A DNA stretch of 64,000 bases from Pseudomethylobacillus aquaticus (lineage in GTDB: Bacteria; Pseudomonadota; Gammaproteobacteria; Burkholderiales; Methylophilaceae). Of the stretch, positions 9,454 to 17,876 are shown in pieces. Positions within the stretch are counted from its first letter, which is position 1; the number at the start of each line of letters is the position of its first letter. Location: assembly GCF_003730115.1 (NCBI RefSeq), contig NZ_RJVP01000003.1:1-64000 (forward strand). The letters are read 5' to 3'. The notes under the pieces were generated by a model. The model saw only the letters and a program-made list of their open reading frames with translations. It did no database searches and was not told where the DNA came from. Made by a program: the position numbers and the translations under genes.

Positions 9454-9459
9454 TGCTGC

Positions 9460-9777
9460 TCAGGCGAATTCTTCTACGCGCTGATTGGCCATCAGGATCG
9501 CGGCCTGCGAGTTGCTCAGTGCGCGGTCTTTCTTGTGGTCAGTCAACATGCCCAGGATCAGCCCGTCTTCGAAACGGAAGCGCGCCAGCATCATGTTGGA
9601 ACTGGCCAGCTTGAGCAGCTGTGCGGTGCTCAACTGCTCGATCAGGGTAGCGATCTCGGCACTGATGCCCAGGCGGAAGATGGCGGCCGGGCGGTCTGCG
9701 CGTACCAGTTGCTGGGCCAGCATCAAATAACTGAGGTTGGCATCACGGATCTCATTGAGGATTTCGTCTTCACGCAT
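9460..9777 (-). CDS. flhD: Flagellar master regulator subunit FlhD
   Basis: 105 residues from the ATG at 9777, chosen because GGGAG stands seven bases upstream and the family begins near this point; an ATG 33 bases further up lacks a site. FlhD dimers form the core of the FlhD4C2 activator. The conserved NEIRDANLSYLMLAQ helix at the start and the SNQAAILMANQ helix near the end (about 87-100) are typical. First gene of flhD-flhC-methyltransferase. Confidence 0.96.
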   Translation of the reverse strand: MREDEILNEIRDANLSYLMLAQQLVRADRPAAIFRLGISAEIATLIEQLSTAQLLKLASSNMMLARFRFEDGLILGMLTDHKKDRALSNSQAAILMANQRVEEFA

Positions 9778-9906
9778 GTTATTGCTCCCTGTTCGTCTGT
9801 TATCGATCAAATTTGGCGCTGTTGCATGAGACGTACTGTGCGCTTATGACCAAGAAAGCAATATCGGACGACACCGGTATTTTGTGACGGAAGAATGGCG
9901 GACGAC

Positions 9907-9929
9907 CTTGTAGGTGTTTGTCCTACAAG
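9907..9929. promoter_or_regulatory. Inverted repeat in the flhD / sensor kinase intergenic region
   Basis: CTTGTAGG, seven bases, CCTACAAG: a perfect eight-base inverted repeat in the 390-bp gap between flhD (minus) and the kinase gene (plus), about 130 bp upstream of flhD. Its form suits a dimeric NarL/RcsB-type regulator. Apart from this repeat I see no gene in 9778-10167. Confidence 0.5.
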
Positions 9930-10167
9930 CGCGCAAATGGTTGGCACAGCAAGGGGTTGAGATGCCGCAAGGTGAGCACAGAGCGACTCGCTCAATCAGC
10001 CCGGCATTTGCTATATTGTGACGCATGCGTCTGGGGTAGCCCTCAGGCTATATCGGCCAGTGCTTTTGTTTCTTTAGGCCGATTATCAAAATAGATTTCA
10101 AAACAATCGACATGACCATCAGCGCCCTCGTTAAGCTGACGCGATCCAGTTATGACGCAAGTATGGG

Positions 10168-11640
10168 ATGGTAGAACACATGCAAACCATGGCAAGCCCA
10201 ATGGCACCACCGGACGAGCTGGAGTTCTGGCTGAGTACGCTGTTCAACGTCAGCGGCAAGGAGATCTACATCATCGACGCGCATAGCCTGCGCTTCGTGC
10301 AGGCAAGCGCCAGTGCGCTGAAGCGCTTGCGCCTCAGTCTGCCGCTGCTGCGCGAGATGAGTCCGCAGGATGTGTTCAGCCGCGTGGACGACAACACCCT
10401 GCGCACCGTGATGCAGGCACATGCCGACCAGCATCAGGCTTGTGTGCTGATCGAGCGCATCAAACGCCCGTTCGACCGCGACAGCACCGAGCTGCGCTTG
10501 TACTACGCCAAGCAGGGCAAGCATGAGGCCCTGCTGGCGCTGGGTCACGACCAGGCCACCGTGCATGCCATGCACGACAGCGAGGAGCGCTTCCAGGCGA
10601 TCGTGGCCAATATCCCCGGGCTGGTGTTCCAGTGCCGTGTGGGCAGTGACAACCGCATCCAGTTCGATTACCTGAGCCAGGGCTGCAAGGCGCTGCTGGG
10701 CTTATCCCCGGACGAGTTGTACCTGGTGCCGGAGCGCTTCGTGAGCCTGATTCTGGTGGATGACCAGATGGATTTCATCACCAGCATGCGCCATGCCGCC
10801 AGCGAGCAGCTGAGCTGGAACTGGGAAGGCCGTATCTGGATCGAGGCCTGGCAGGATATCAAGGTGATCAACCTGCGTGCCAGCTTCCGCCGTGGCAATG
10901 CCGAAGAAGTACAGTTCGCCGGCATCATGAACAACATCACCGAAAGCAAACGCGAAAAGCTGGAGATCGAACAATCCCATGCACGTCTGGCCGAACTGTC
11001 GGCCCACCTGGTCAAAGCGCGCGAGGAAGAGCGTATCCATATCGCCCGCGAGATCCATGACGACCTGGGCGGCAACCTGAGCGCCATCAAGATCGGGCTG
11101 ATGTCGCTGAAGAACAAACTGAGCGGCGAGCAGGCGCCCGTGCTGCAGCAGCTGGAACGGTTGTCCATGGTGATAGACCAGACCTTCGAATCGGTACACC
11201 GTATCGCCAGCGACCTGCGCCCGGATATCCTGGAGCTGGGCATCGTGGCCGCCATCGAGTGGCAGGCGCGCAGCTTTGAGCAGCAGATGGAGACCACCTG
11301 CGATTTCAGCTGCAATCAGGAACACATCAAGGTCAGCCCGGAACAGGCCATCACCTTGTTCCGCATCTGCCAGGAAGCGCTGTCCAACATCGCCAAATAT
11401 GCACAGGCCAGCCAGGTGGATATCCTGCTGCAGCTGCGCGGCGACGAGGTGGTGCTCATCATCAACGACGACGGCATCGGCATTTCGCCGGAAGACCAGC
11501 TCAAACAGAACAGCTTTGGTCTGCGCGGCATGATGGAACGCGCCGCCGCCGTGAACGGCAGTTGTGCGATCGGGCCCGGTGTGCAAAAAGGCACACGCGT
11601 GCGCGTCACCTTGCCCCTGTCCGCACAGGATGAAAGCTAA
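10168..11640 (+). CDS. NarL-family PAS sensor histidine kinase
   Basis: 490 residues if translation starts at 10168; an ATG at 10180 (GGGATGG upstream) is equally possible. No membrane segment is visible. An N-terminal sensory region (about 15-130) precedes a PAS domain (about 138-260), a HisKA_3 helix with phospho-accepting His297 in REIHDDLGGNLSAIK, and an ATPase domain with N-box CQEALSNIAKYA and NDDGIGIS/GLRGMMERA. It is the likely partner of the LuxR-type regulator 200 bp downstream. The pair lies divergent from flhDC, which hints at a link to motility control, as with other NarL/RcsB regulators of flhDC; that link is inferred. Confidence 0.92.
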   Translation: MVEHMQTMASPMAPPDELEFWLSTLFNVSGKEIYIIDAHSLRFVQASASALKRLRLSLPLLREMSPQDVFSRVDDNTLRTVMQAHADQHQACVLIERIKRPFDRDSTELRLYYAKQGKHEALLALGHDQATVHAMHDSEERFQAIVANIPGLVFQCRVGSDNRIQFDYLSQGCKALLGLSPDELYLVPERFVSLILVDDQMDFITSMRHAASEQLSWNWEGRIWIEAWQDIKVINLRASFRRGNAEEVQFAGIMNNITESKREKLEIEQSHARLAELSAHLVKAREEERIHIAREIHDDLGGNLSAIKIGLMSLKNKLSGEQAPVLQQLERLSMVIDQTFESVHRIASDLRPDILELGIVAAIEWQARSFEQQMETTCDFSCNQEHIKVSPEQAITLFRICQEALSNIAKYAQASQVDILLQLRGDEVVLIINDDGIGISPEDQLKQNSFGLRGMMERAAAVNGSCAIGPGVQKGTRVRVTLPLSAQDES

Positions 11641-11844
11641 ACACTTGCATGCGAGGGAATGACGTGACAGCATAGGCCATGTTGATATGGCAAGACGGAT
11701 CGCTACTCAAGATGGCGACCGCAACCAAAGCAAGCTTAAACAAGCAATACTGTAAAAAAGACCAAGGCAGCGGCCACAGGACATTTTGTCACTGCGCGAC
11801 CGGGATCGCCAACCAGCACTGACGCGTGGGGAGCGTAACAGAGC

Positions 11845-12486
11845 ATGACAGAGAAAATCCGGGTATTCATCGTGGACGACCATGCCATTTTGCGCACCGG
11901 TCTCAAGCAGATACTCAATGAGTCAGATGATGTCTGCGTGATCGGCGAAGCCGATTGCGGCAGCAAAGCGCTACACAGCCTGAGCCAGCTACCCAGCGAT
12001 GTGGTGCTGCTCGATATCTCCCTGCCTGATCGCAATGGGCTGGAAGTGCTCAAGCTGATCAAACGCGACCAGCCCAAGACAGCGGTGCTGATGCTCTCCA
12101 TGCACCGTGAAGACCAGTACGCCATCCGCAGCCTCAAGGCCGGCGCCTCCGGTTACCTCAGCAAACAAAGTGCCGACAGCGAACTACTCAACGCCGTGCG
12201 CGTGGTGGCCTGTGGCAAGAAATACGTCAGCCCGGAAGTGGCGCAAGCGCTGGCCAACCAGATCGGCGAACCGGAAGACAAACCCCGTCACGAAACCCTG
12301 TCAGACCGTGAATTCGAGACCCTGCGACTGATCGCCTCCGGCCTCACTGTCGGCGACATCGCAGAAAAACTCTGCCTGTCGGTCAAAACCGTCAGCATGT
12401 ACCGCGCACGCCTGCTGGAAAAGATGCAACTGCGCCACAACGCAGAACTCACCCACTACGCCATCCGCAACAACCTCATCGACTAA
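11845..12486 (+). CDS. NarL/LuxR-family response regulator
   Basis: 213 residues. The receiver domain (about 1-120) has Asp11/Asp12, phospho-acceptor Asp57 (VVLLDISLPDRNG) and the usual GASGYLSK segment. A LuxR-type helix-turn-helix lies at about 145-210 (LSDREFETLRLIASGLTVGDIAEKL, split as motif LSDREFE then GDIAEKLCLSVKTVSMYR). It binds DNA as a dimer after phosphorylation by, most likely, the upstream kinase. The 200-bp gap between the two genes holds no other ORF and may contain its own promoter. Targets unknown; the palindrome at 9907-9929 is a candidate. Confidence 0.93.
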   Translation: MTEKIRVFIVDDHAILRTGLKQILNESDDVCVIGEADCGSKALHSLSQLPSDVVLLDISLPDRNGLEVLKLIKRDQPKTAVLMLSMHREDQYAIRSLKAGASGYLSKQSADSELLNAVRVVACGKKYVSPEVAQALANQIGEPEDKPRHETLSDREFETLRLIASGLTVGDIAEKLCLSVKTVSMYRARLLEKMQLRHNAELTHYAIRNNLID

Positions 12487-12762
12487 CACCGCTTGGTCTG
12501 CGTGTCGGCATAGCACGTACCACGCAACAGCAGCCACTCACTAGCGGTCAGCGCCATCTCGCCAATCTTGCATTGGGGAACATCACTGTGAGGGCTAGCG
12601 CGACTCCAATATGCCGACCAACAAGTAGGACGCAATAGCAAAGTGTATTGCGCCGGATCAGCGAATCAATTGAACAAGCCTAGTGCGGCGCAATCATGGG
12701 TAGGCGTCGCTATCGAGAGGCAGAGCGAAATAAAAATGGTGTCAGACATTCATGTCACAAGT
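12487..12762. other. Gene-free stretch downstream of the response regulator
   Basis: No ORF with a ribosome site or recognisable product on either strand. The 3' end carries the first copy of the repeat listed at 12731-12747. Confidence 0.5.
12731..12747 (+). repeat. Imperfect direct repeat, copy 1 (left of phage patch)
   Basis: TAAAAATGGTGTCAGAC; copy 2 at 16036-16052 reads TAAAAATGAGGTCAGAC (15 of 17 identical, same orientation). The two copies bracket the holin-methylase-ParB-winged helix patch. Confidence 0.4.
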
Positions 12763-13100
12763 TTAAGCTCCGCCTTGCCTAGATTTGCTCACGTGCGATG
12801 TGACGCTGCGGATCATGGCGGCGACAAACACCGGCTGGCATGCTGCGCTGACTGATTTATTCGGGATGAACGGTGCGCCGATACTCACGGCCTGCTGCAT
12901 AAAGTCATGCGGTCAGGCTTAGGGGAATGCACTGCGGTCGATCCAGTAGCCAATGACGGCCGCCATCGTGATCAGTGAAAGTTTGTAGAGTGAGATGGGA
13001 GTTGCTGCGGGGCTACCTGGTCGATCAGGTACATCAGCAACAGCGTGACCAACAGCCAGTCGGTCATGTGGGGCGGGCGGAATTTAAGTAGGGTTTTCAT
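12763..13100 (-). pseudogene. Decayed phage holin (Holin_2-3-like)
   Basis: An ATG at 13100 opens a frame starting MKTLLKFRPPHMTDWLLV, which is closed prematurely at 12972. After loss of one base in a C run (about 13005-13010), the family sequence continues in another frame: PISLYKLSLITMAAVIGYW, IDRSAFP, then stop-A-stop-PHDF, then PVFVAAMIR, ending at a TAA at 12763. The two in-frame stops each differ by one base from codons that restore the YARP motif I remember from the putative phage holin family in Mu-like and other prophages. One frameshift and two nonsense changes make it non-functional. Family assignment is from memory of that motif pattern. Confidence 0.65.
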
Positions 13101-13179
13101 GGCGCCAGCATAGGCAGCATGAGAGATGAGTCACATTAACGCAGATTAAAATCGAGGTGAGACAGATTTTTAAAGTCCC

Positions 13180-14046
13180 TCAAACTGCTTGTTCTAAGTT
13201 GCAGTTAGGAGCATCGACAGGTACACGCAGTTTGGTGGAAAACACAACCAACTCATTGGCCTTTCGTTTCACTTGCGCTGAATATAACAAGCTGTTTCTG
13301 TAAGTGGGATGACCTTTGTATAGCTCTTCAATGCTTGGGACATCATCGTAAGTTAGCATCCAGCGCTGGCCCAATGAAAGGATTACCGTCGATAACGAAG
13401 TGTGGTCTTCTGGCTGGAAGTGGTTCAAATACAAAGCCTGGCCTTGTTCGTAGTATGGTGGATCAATATTGATCAAAGATCTTTCAGGAAGAACACTATC
13501 CCAATACGACAGACATTCTGAAGCGTCCAGATTGCTCAGCTTTATGACTGATTTATGAATAGCTATTCGGCGAATTTTCCTGCAGATATCTGCTTTGTTA
13601 AATCGACAATCAAGTTTGTAATTACCAGCCTGCGACAGGCCTCCGATTACACCACCTTTGAGAATGCCAGAACGATTAGTTCGATTCAAATAAAGGGTGG
13701 CGAACCCAAGTTGTAAAGGGTCGTAGGCGTCAGGGTTAGAAAGGATATTACGTTGAGATTGCCATTCCTTGAGATTGATACCCGTACTGTCTATCAGTTT
13801 GCAAAGGTCTTCCGGCTGATTCAAGACGCTATTCCAGAAAGCATATATTGCTGGATCCAGATCGTTGATCCAAAGCTCGGCTGCCCATCCACTGAACAGA
13901 AGTTCTAAGCCAAGGCCAGATCCGCCTGCAAAAGGCTCTGCATAGACGCATTTGCGGAGATCATTTTCAATAATGATATCTCTGAGCAAAGGGAAAAGTT
14001 GCGTCTTTCCCCCCGGATAACGTAGCGGGCTATGTGTGACGGGCAT
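13180..14046 (-). CDS. DNA adenine methylase, D12 (Dam) class
   Basis: 288 residues. It should transfer a methyl group from SAM to adenine N6 in DNA. Motif X SPLRYPGGKTQL is at the N-terminus, the SAM site AEPFAGGSGLG at about 36-46, and the catalytic DPPY at 195-198. The order is that of the alpha/D12 class, as in Dam. The start ATG at 14046 gives the canonical N-terminus. It lies 41 bp downstream of the ParB-domain gene. Base composition is visibly more AT-rich than the flagellar genes. Could be a phage-borne orphan methylase protecting against host restriction, or half of a modification-based defence unit. Specificity cannot be read. Confidence 0.9.
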   Translation of the reverse strand: MPVTHSPLRYPGGKTQLFPLLRDIIIENDLRKCVYAEPFAGGSGLGLELLFSGWAAELWINDLDPAIYAFWNSVLNQPEDLCKLIDSTGINLKEWQSQRNILSNPDAYDPLQLGFATLYLNRTNRSGILKGGVIGGLSQAGNYKLDCRFNKADICRKIRRIAIHKSVIKLSNLDASECLSYWDSVLPERSLINIDPPYYEQGQALYLNHFQPEDHTSLSTVILSLGQRWMLTYDDVPSIEELYKGHPTYRNSLLYSAQVKRKANELVVFSTKLRVPVDAPNCNLEQAV

Positions 14047-14087
14047 AATGCAAGCAGGATAATCAATCGGAGCAGACTTGCACAGAC

Positions 14088-15524
14088 CTAGTTACCATGA
14101 TCCAACATGAAAATTAATGCGGCTCTCCAAGTATCAAATTTAGAAAGCAATTCCCGCTTAGTTGGAATGTGACTACCATGTACTGCGCTCCCGAGCGCAG
14201 ATAGGCTATGACCTATCATAGGATTTGATGCTGCCTGCCCAAGTACTTGAGTTACGCCTCGATCTGCATTTAAAGTAGTAGCTAAGTCACGGGCGTGCTC
14301 AGTTATTTTCTGATCAGTAAGATTCGCGCCTTTAGCAATCTTATTATTGCTAAGCAAAAACCGTATCATTACTCGCTCAACGAAAGCCCTCAGCAGGTAA
14401 TTCGCTGAGAACTCATGTCCATCTACTGGCAGCCGTCTCATTTCAGTCAGCAACCTAATTAATACCTTATCGTCAGGTGCTTTCACCACAAAACTGGTAT
14501 CAACTAGATAGACCCTACTGCTTGGGTCCGCTGTGCTGCGCCTTTGACTAGTTTTATTGGAATTAGGCTGTTCATCAGACTTTTCGGTATTGGCATTATC
14601 ACTTTGGTGGACGCCAGTATTATTTGCATCTGATTGCGAATCTGACGGTTCATGAAAAACGATTTCACTTGGAGGTCCTGGCGGTAAGCGAACTGAAGAT
14701 GGCCTGACATTTCGAGTTGCGAACTCAACTGCGTATGCCCTCCGGTCTGAGGCATCTGTTCTTGAATTTAAGAGTTCATTCCCACCTTCACTCAATGGTA
14801 ATGAATCCAAAACAAATATATGCAGCGCGTGATCTACTTCACTATCCTCAAAGTTATAAATTAATTCCGAGTTGTCACCAAGCCCTAAGACATCACGGAC
14901 TGTTGGCGTGCTTAAGTATCTGCTCAAGGTTGTAATTGGAACCATACTTTTTTGACTGTCCGACAGCAGTCTCAGCTTTGACAGGCGATCTATGATTGCT
15001 TGCGCTAGTATATTTTGTGATGCTGCTATAGCCCTCCCAGGGATGGAGTTGCTTCTTGCTAGACTACGCGCTTGCTCCTGAGCGCCCCATGCTCTAGTAC
15101 CCACCCCATCTAGTTCCCCCAAGTGGCGTCTATCCATCCAAGGAAGGGCCTCTTCCAGATTCTGTAACAGCGATACGGTTATCCGTTCTGGAAGAGGTGA
15201 TTCAATAAGTAGCTTTGCTTTTGCGATTTGTGATTTTATCTGTTCAGTTGGAGCAAGATTTTCATCTGTCAAAAGCTTAAGTGCGCATATTCGACGATTT
15301 CCTTCTACAACTAGGTAATGCCCCTCAATGTCAGCAATCGGAATAACTCCAATCGTCTCAAATGGCGACAAGCCACGAATTGCAACATCTCTGAGTAATT
15401 TTCCGACTTTTTCATTCTCGTATAAGTGCTTCACGATAAGTGATTCATCAAGAATTTGATTGTGCCTTGGGTTTTCACTGTCTAGGTGCAAATTCTGAAC
15501 CGATACTTCAATGTACGTAGCCAT
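14088..15524 (-). CDS. ParB/Srx-domain protein with long helical C-terminal region
   Basis: 478 residues. The N-terminal ParB/sulfiredoxin-like domain (about 5-110) carries the nucleotide-binding type box VVEGNRRICALKLL at 72-85. A helical middle part (about 130-260) follows, then a low-complexity polar linker rich in Ser, Asn and Asp (about 290-335), and a helical C-terminus of ~130 residues ending ...VHGSHIPTKRELL...MLDHGN. There is no HTH like that of plasmid ParB, so segregation is unlikely. Proteins with this domain order occur in phage and defence loci beside DNA methylases. It may be a nuclease or a DNA-contacting partner of the adjacent methylase; function unknown. Confidence 0.75.
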   Translation of the reverse strand: MATYIEVSVQNLHLDSENPRHNQILDESLIVKHLYENEKVGKLLRDVAIRGLSPFETIGVIPIADIEGHYLVVEGNRRICALKLLTDENLAPTEQIKSQIAKAKLLIESPLPERITVSLLQNLEEALPWMDRRHLGELDGVGTRAWGAQEQARSLARSNSIPGRAIAASQNILAQAIIDRLSKLRLLSDSQKSMVPITTLSRYLSTPTVRDVLGLGDNSELIYNFEDSEVDHALHIFVLDSLPLSEGGNELLNSRTDASDRRAYAVEFATRNVRPSSVRLPPGPPSEIVFHEPSDSQSDANNTGVHQSDNANTEKSDEQPNSNKTSQRRSTADPSSRVYLVDTSFVVKAPDDKVLIRLLTEMRRLPVDGHEFSANYLLRAFVERVMIRFLLSNNKIAKGANLTDQKITEHARDLATTLNADRGVTQVLGQAASNPMIGHSLSALGSAVHGSHIPTKRELLSKFDTWRAALIFMLDHGN

Positions 15525-15557
15525 TCACATCCCCATTGCTTGTTGAAAACTAAATTT

Positions 15558-15902
15558 TTATGTTGGCCTTGTGACTGAAACCCCAGGAACAGTGGCCCTA
15601 CCAGTTGCAACATCTTGTCCGCGCTGAGTCAATCGAGCGACAAACAGACTATCGGTAGCAAGCAATTCAATCAGTGTCATTTCTGCCAGCCATGCAAGCT
15701 CTACCCTAGTTTTGTCTGACGATATCAAGTGACCAAGCTGCGCGAGCATTTCATTCAATACAACTTGATTAGCTGTATAGCCTGGCGATTTATCTAGCAC
15801 TTCGAGTATGCGTAGCCGCCGATCCTCAGCAAAAATCCTTTCAAGAGAAACTGATTCAATCTCGCTCCTGGCAGAAAATGTCTGACTCGCTAGCTTATCC
15901 AT
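15558..15902 (-). CDS. Mu-like phage winged-helix protein (gp26-like)
   Basis: 114 residues from the ATG at 15902, preferred because AGAGG lies five bases upstream; an ATG at 15926 lacks such a site. Elements typical of a small protein seen in Mu-like prophages are present: RRLRILEVLDKSPGYTAN, LLAQLGH-type helix (MLAQLGHLISSDKTRVELAWL), a wing, then LTQRGQDVATGRATVPGV at the end. That C-terminal signature is what I recognise. It lies 33 bp upstream of the ParB-domain gene and supports a Mu-like prophage origin for this patch. In intact phages it sits near the terminase genes, which are absent here. Confidence 0.65.
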   Translation of the reverse strand: MDKLASQTFSARSEIESVSLERIFAEDRRLRILEVLDKSPGYTANQVVLNEMLAQLGHLISSDKTRVELAWLAEMTLIELLATDSLFVARLTQRGQDVATGRATVPGVSVTRPT

Positions 15903-16035
15903 TGCTGCCTCTTTGGTGTCTCTCATAGGCTATCTTGTCCGCGCCGCGCCAAGCAGTCGCAGCGAATGGTGCTGCGATGCACTCGCGACCCTAAAGCTCT
16001 CGCATGATGTCAGCAGGCGGCCAGCCCTGCGAATG

Positions 16036-16052
16036 TAAAAATGAGGTCAGAC
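16036..16052 (+). repeat. Imperfect direct repeat, copy 2 (right of phage patch)
   Basis: TAAAAATGAGGTCAGAC, partner of 12731-12747. The AATGnGGTCAGAC core is also reminiscent of ends seen near REP-type transposases, so it could be a dispersed element. Confidence 0.4.
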
Positions 16053-16165
16053 TCCATAAAAACTCAATAAAATCAAAAAATGGCTGTGAATATCGTGTCT
16101 TATCCCATTCGTTCCATCCAATCGGGTACGCCCTACCGCGCTGGCTCGAATACAGGGTTGGGCAC

Positions 16166-16708
16166 TTATTTATGACTAAGATGAGAAAGGTAATCATCAA
16201 GCGAGATAAATTTCGTAGCGGCATCTTTCAGTTCTCTGGCGGCATGCCCCCAGAATACAACGTGAACCGGGATGTTGCGTTTTCTAAGTTTTTCGATGGC
16301 AGGGACGTAATCTGCATCTCCAGCGACAAGGGTAACTTCATCCTTTCCAATAGTGAGGATTTCATATGAGTCCTCAATCATTGTTGCCACAATATCGGTA
16401 TCGATTTTCTTTTCGTGATTTGCAACATTTCGGTCATAGACAACGACAGTAAACCCTTTTCTTTTTGCAATGTCCCAAAGGGAGTCGTTTTTGGGTGGGC
16501 GAGAACCAAAAAGGGTTGCTTTCTTTACCTCGGTTTTGTCGCCCCCTGCGAATTCATACAGTTTTCCGAAGTCAAGCTTCCAGCTATAGTCACATATATC
16601 GGCCTTTACGGCAGTCCAGACATCTGGAGCCTTCCCAGATTTGAATGCCGCGACATGCAGCCCCTCAATCCAGATGTTTGAGTTATCCACATAAAGCAAA
16701 TTTGCCAT
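16166..16708 (-). CDS. NYN-domain (LabA/DUF88-like) putative RNase
   Basis: 180 residues covering one NYN (PIN-like) domain. The acidic residues expected for metal binding are present: Asp8 in YVDNSN, Asp103/Asp105 in KKIDTDIVATM and Asp131/Asp133 in AGDADYVPAI. An AAGGAGA site stands seven bases before the ATG at 16708. NYN proteins are predicted RNases involved in RNA processing or in toxin/defence roles. It is transcribed alone, next to the phage patch, and its composition is more AT-rich than the flagellar genes, so it is probably also acquired. Confidence 0.85.
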   Translation of the reverse strand: MANLLYVDNSNIWIEGLHVAAFKSGKAPDVWTAVKADICDYSWKLDFGKLYEFAGGDKTEVKKATLFGSRPPKNDSLWDIAKRKGFTVVVYDRNVANHEKKIDTDIVATMIEDSYEILTIGKDEVTLVAGDADYVPAIEKLRKRNIPVHVVFWGHAARELKDAATKFISLDDYLSHLSHK

Positions 16709-17199
16709 GCAAAACTCTCCTTTTGTCTAGGCCCAACGTAAATTAGACACCAACTAACGTGCCTAGCAATTTAGCAGGTCTGGTGTATAAACTGGATTCA
16801 CGTTCTGATTTTTTCATTCAATCAATCCTTTATCGTTTTCAAATGCCCCACAAACGCGCATATCAACATAGCAAACACACCAGCACATTCTTAGCCACCT
16901 AAATGGCTTGATCCCATGTTTTTGCCTGCGGGGCATCACACTCATCCACCTGCTGAGCACATATACCTCGCTTGAGTTAAACGATACCTCAGATACCCCC
17001 CGATGTAACACCCCCGAAAGTTAGGGGCTGGGCATGTATAGCGTTTAAGCCACAAGCCAGTAAAGCACACCGCTTCCGCCCGTACCGCCCCTGGCATCAA
17101 GTCTGGAACAGGCACCCTTTCCCTCGCCTGTTATGCGTTTTGCCGACCCACGCGCGGCATTACCATGCTTCATCCCTGATCGCATGCCAGTAAAAGGCC
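16709..17199. other. Gene-free intergenic stretch
   Basis: No convincing gene on either strand. The only structure seen is an imperfect inverted repeat CTAGGC (16727-16732) / GCCTAG (16761-16766) just upstream of the NYN gene, with ACGT at the inner edge of both arms; it could be an operator. Confidence 0.4.
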
Positions 17200-17817
17200 A
17201 TGACTGACAACGTAGAACCCCTTTCCGCCGAAGCCGTCCTGATCGCGCTATCGCGCAGTTATGCCCTGCTTGGCACGGATAGTGCCCTGCGCATGGCCTC
17301 CGCCATCGAAGAGAAGCAGTGGCCTTTGCTGGGGCAGGAGCTGCTGCAGTTACTCAAGGCCGAGCAGCCGCAACACCATGATCACTTGTCGCACTTCGCC
17401 GAAGCCGATGGCGATCCGCAGATCTGGAAAGACCTGCTGGCACGCCTGCTGATGCTCACCTTGCCCACCCTGCTGCGTGAGGACAACCCGCTGGCGAACA
17501 CCAGCATGCAACTGGGTAAACGTGTCAAAGCGGCACGCACCTACGGCACCAGCAATGCATTGGCGCATGACGTGCGCGACCTGGTGCTGCAGATCGATCA
17601 GTACCAGCAGGCACTGGATCGTCAGGAACAAGCCTTCAACCGTGTGCTGGCCATGCTGGTGGAAAGCTTCCGCGAGCAGACCCTGCTGGAAGACTGGCTG
17701 GACCGCGCGCTGCTGCAGTTTCAGCAACTGATGCAAAGCGCACCCGGCAGCCGCACGCGTGAACAGGGCATGCAGCACATACGCGATGCCATCATCAAGC
17801 ACCGCACCACGCGCTGA
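17200..17817 (+). CDS. Conserved-looking helical protein upstream of flagellin, unknown function
   Basis: 205 residues with no signal peptide or membrane segment. It is predicted largely helical, rich in Leu, Gln and Arg, with a coiled-coil-like stretch at about 125-165 (DQYQQALDRQEQAFNRVLAML). AAAAGG lies a few bases upstream of the ATG. Base composition matches the flagellar genes, so it is probably resident. It is co-directional with fliC, 345 bp upstream. I do not recognise the family; helical N-terminal halves of some GGDEF proteins look similar, but no GGDEF domain follows. Confidence 0.6.
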   Translation: MTDNVEPLSAEAVLIALSRSYALLGTDSALRMASAIEEKQWPLLGQELLQLLKAEQPQHHDHLSHFAEADGDPQIWKDLLARLLMLTLPTLLREDNPLANTSMQLGKRVKAARTYGTSNALAHDVRDLVLQIDQYQQALDRQEQAFNRVLAMLVESFREQTLLEDWLDRALLQFQQLMQSAPGSRTREQGMQHIRDAIIKHRTTR

Positions 17818-17876
17818 AGCCGGGACAAGCGCCGTATTCAACAAATACCGCACGTGCATTGAACGCCATTGAAACA

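Noticed and set aside
10078-10096. GCCGATTATC upstream of the sensor kinase as a sigma-28 promoter
   Set aside because: The -35 element is lacking and the -10 match is partial.
12643-12855. 70-codon plus-strand ORF downstream of the response regulator
   Set aside because: No ribosome site or similarity, and it overlaps the decayed holin on the other strand.
16814-17011. 65-codon minus-strand ORF in the gap before 17200
   Set aside because: No ribosome site, odd composition, no recognisable motif.
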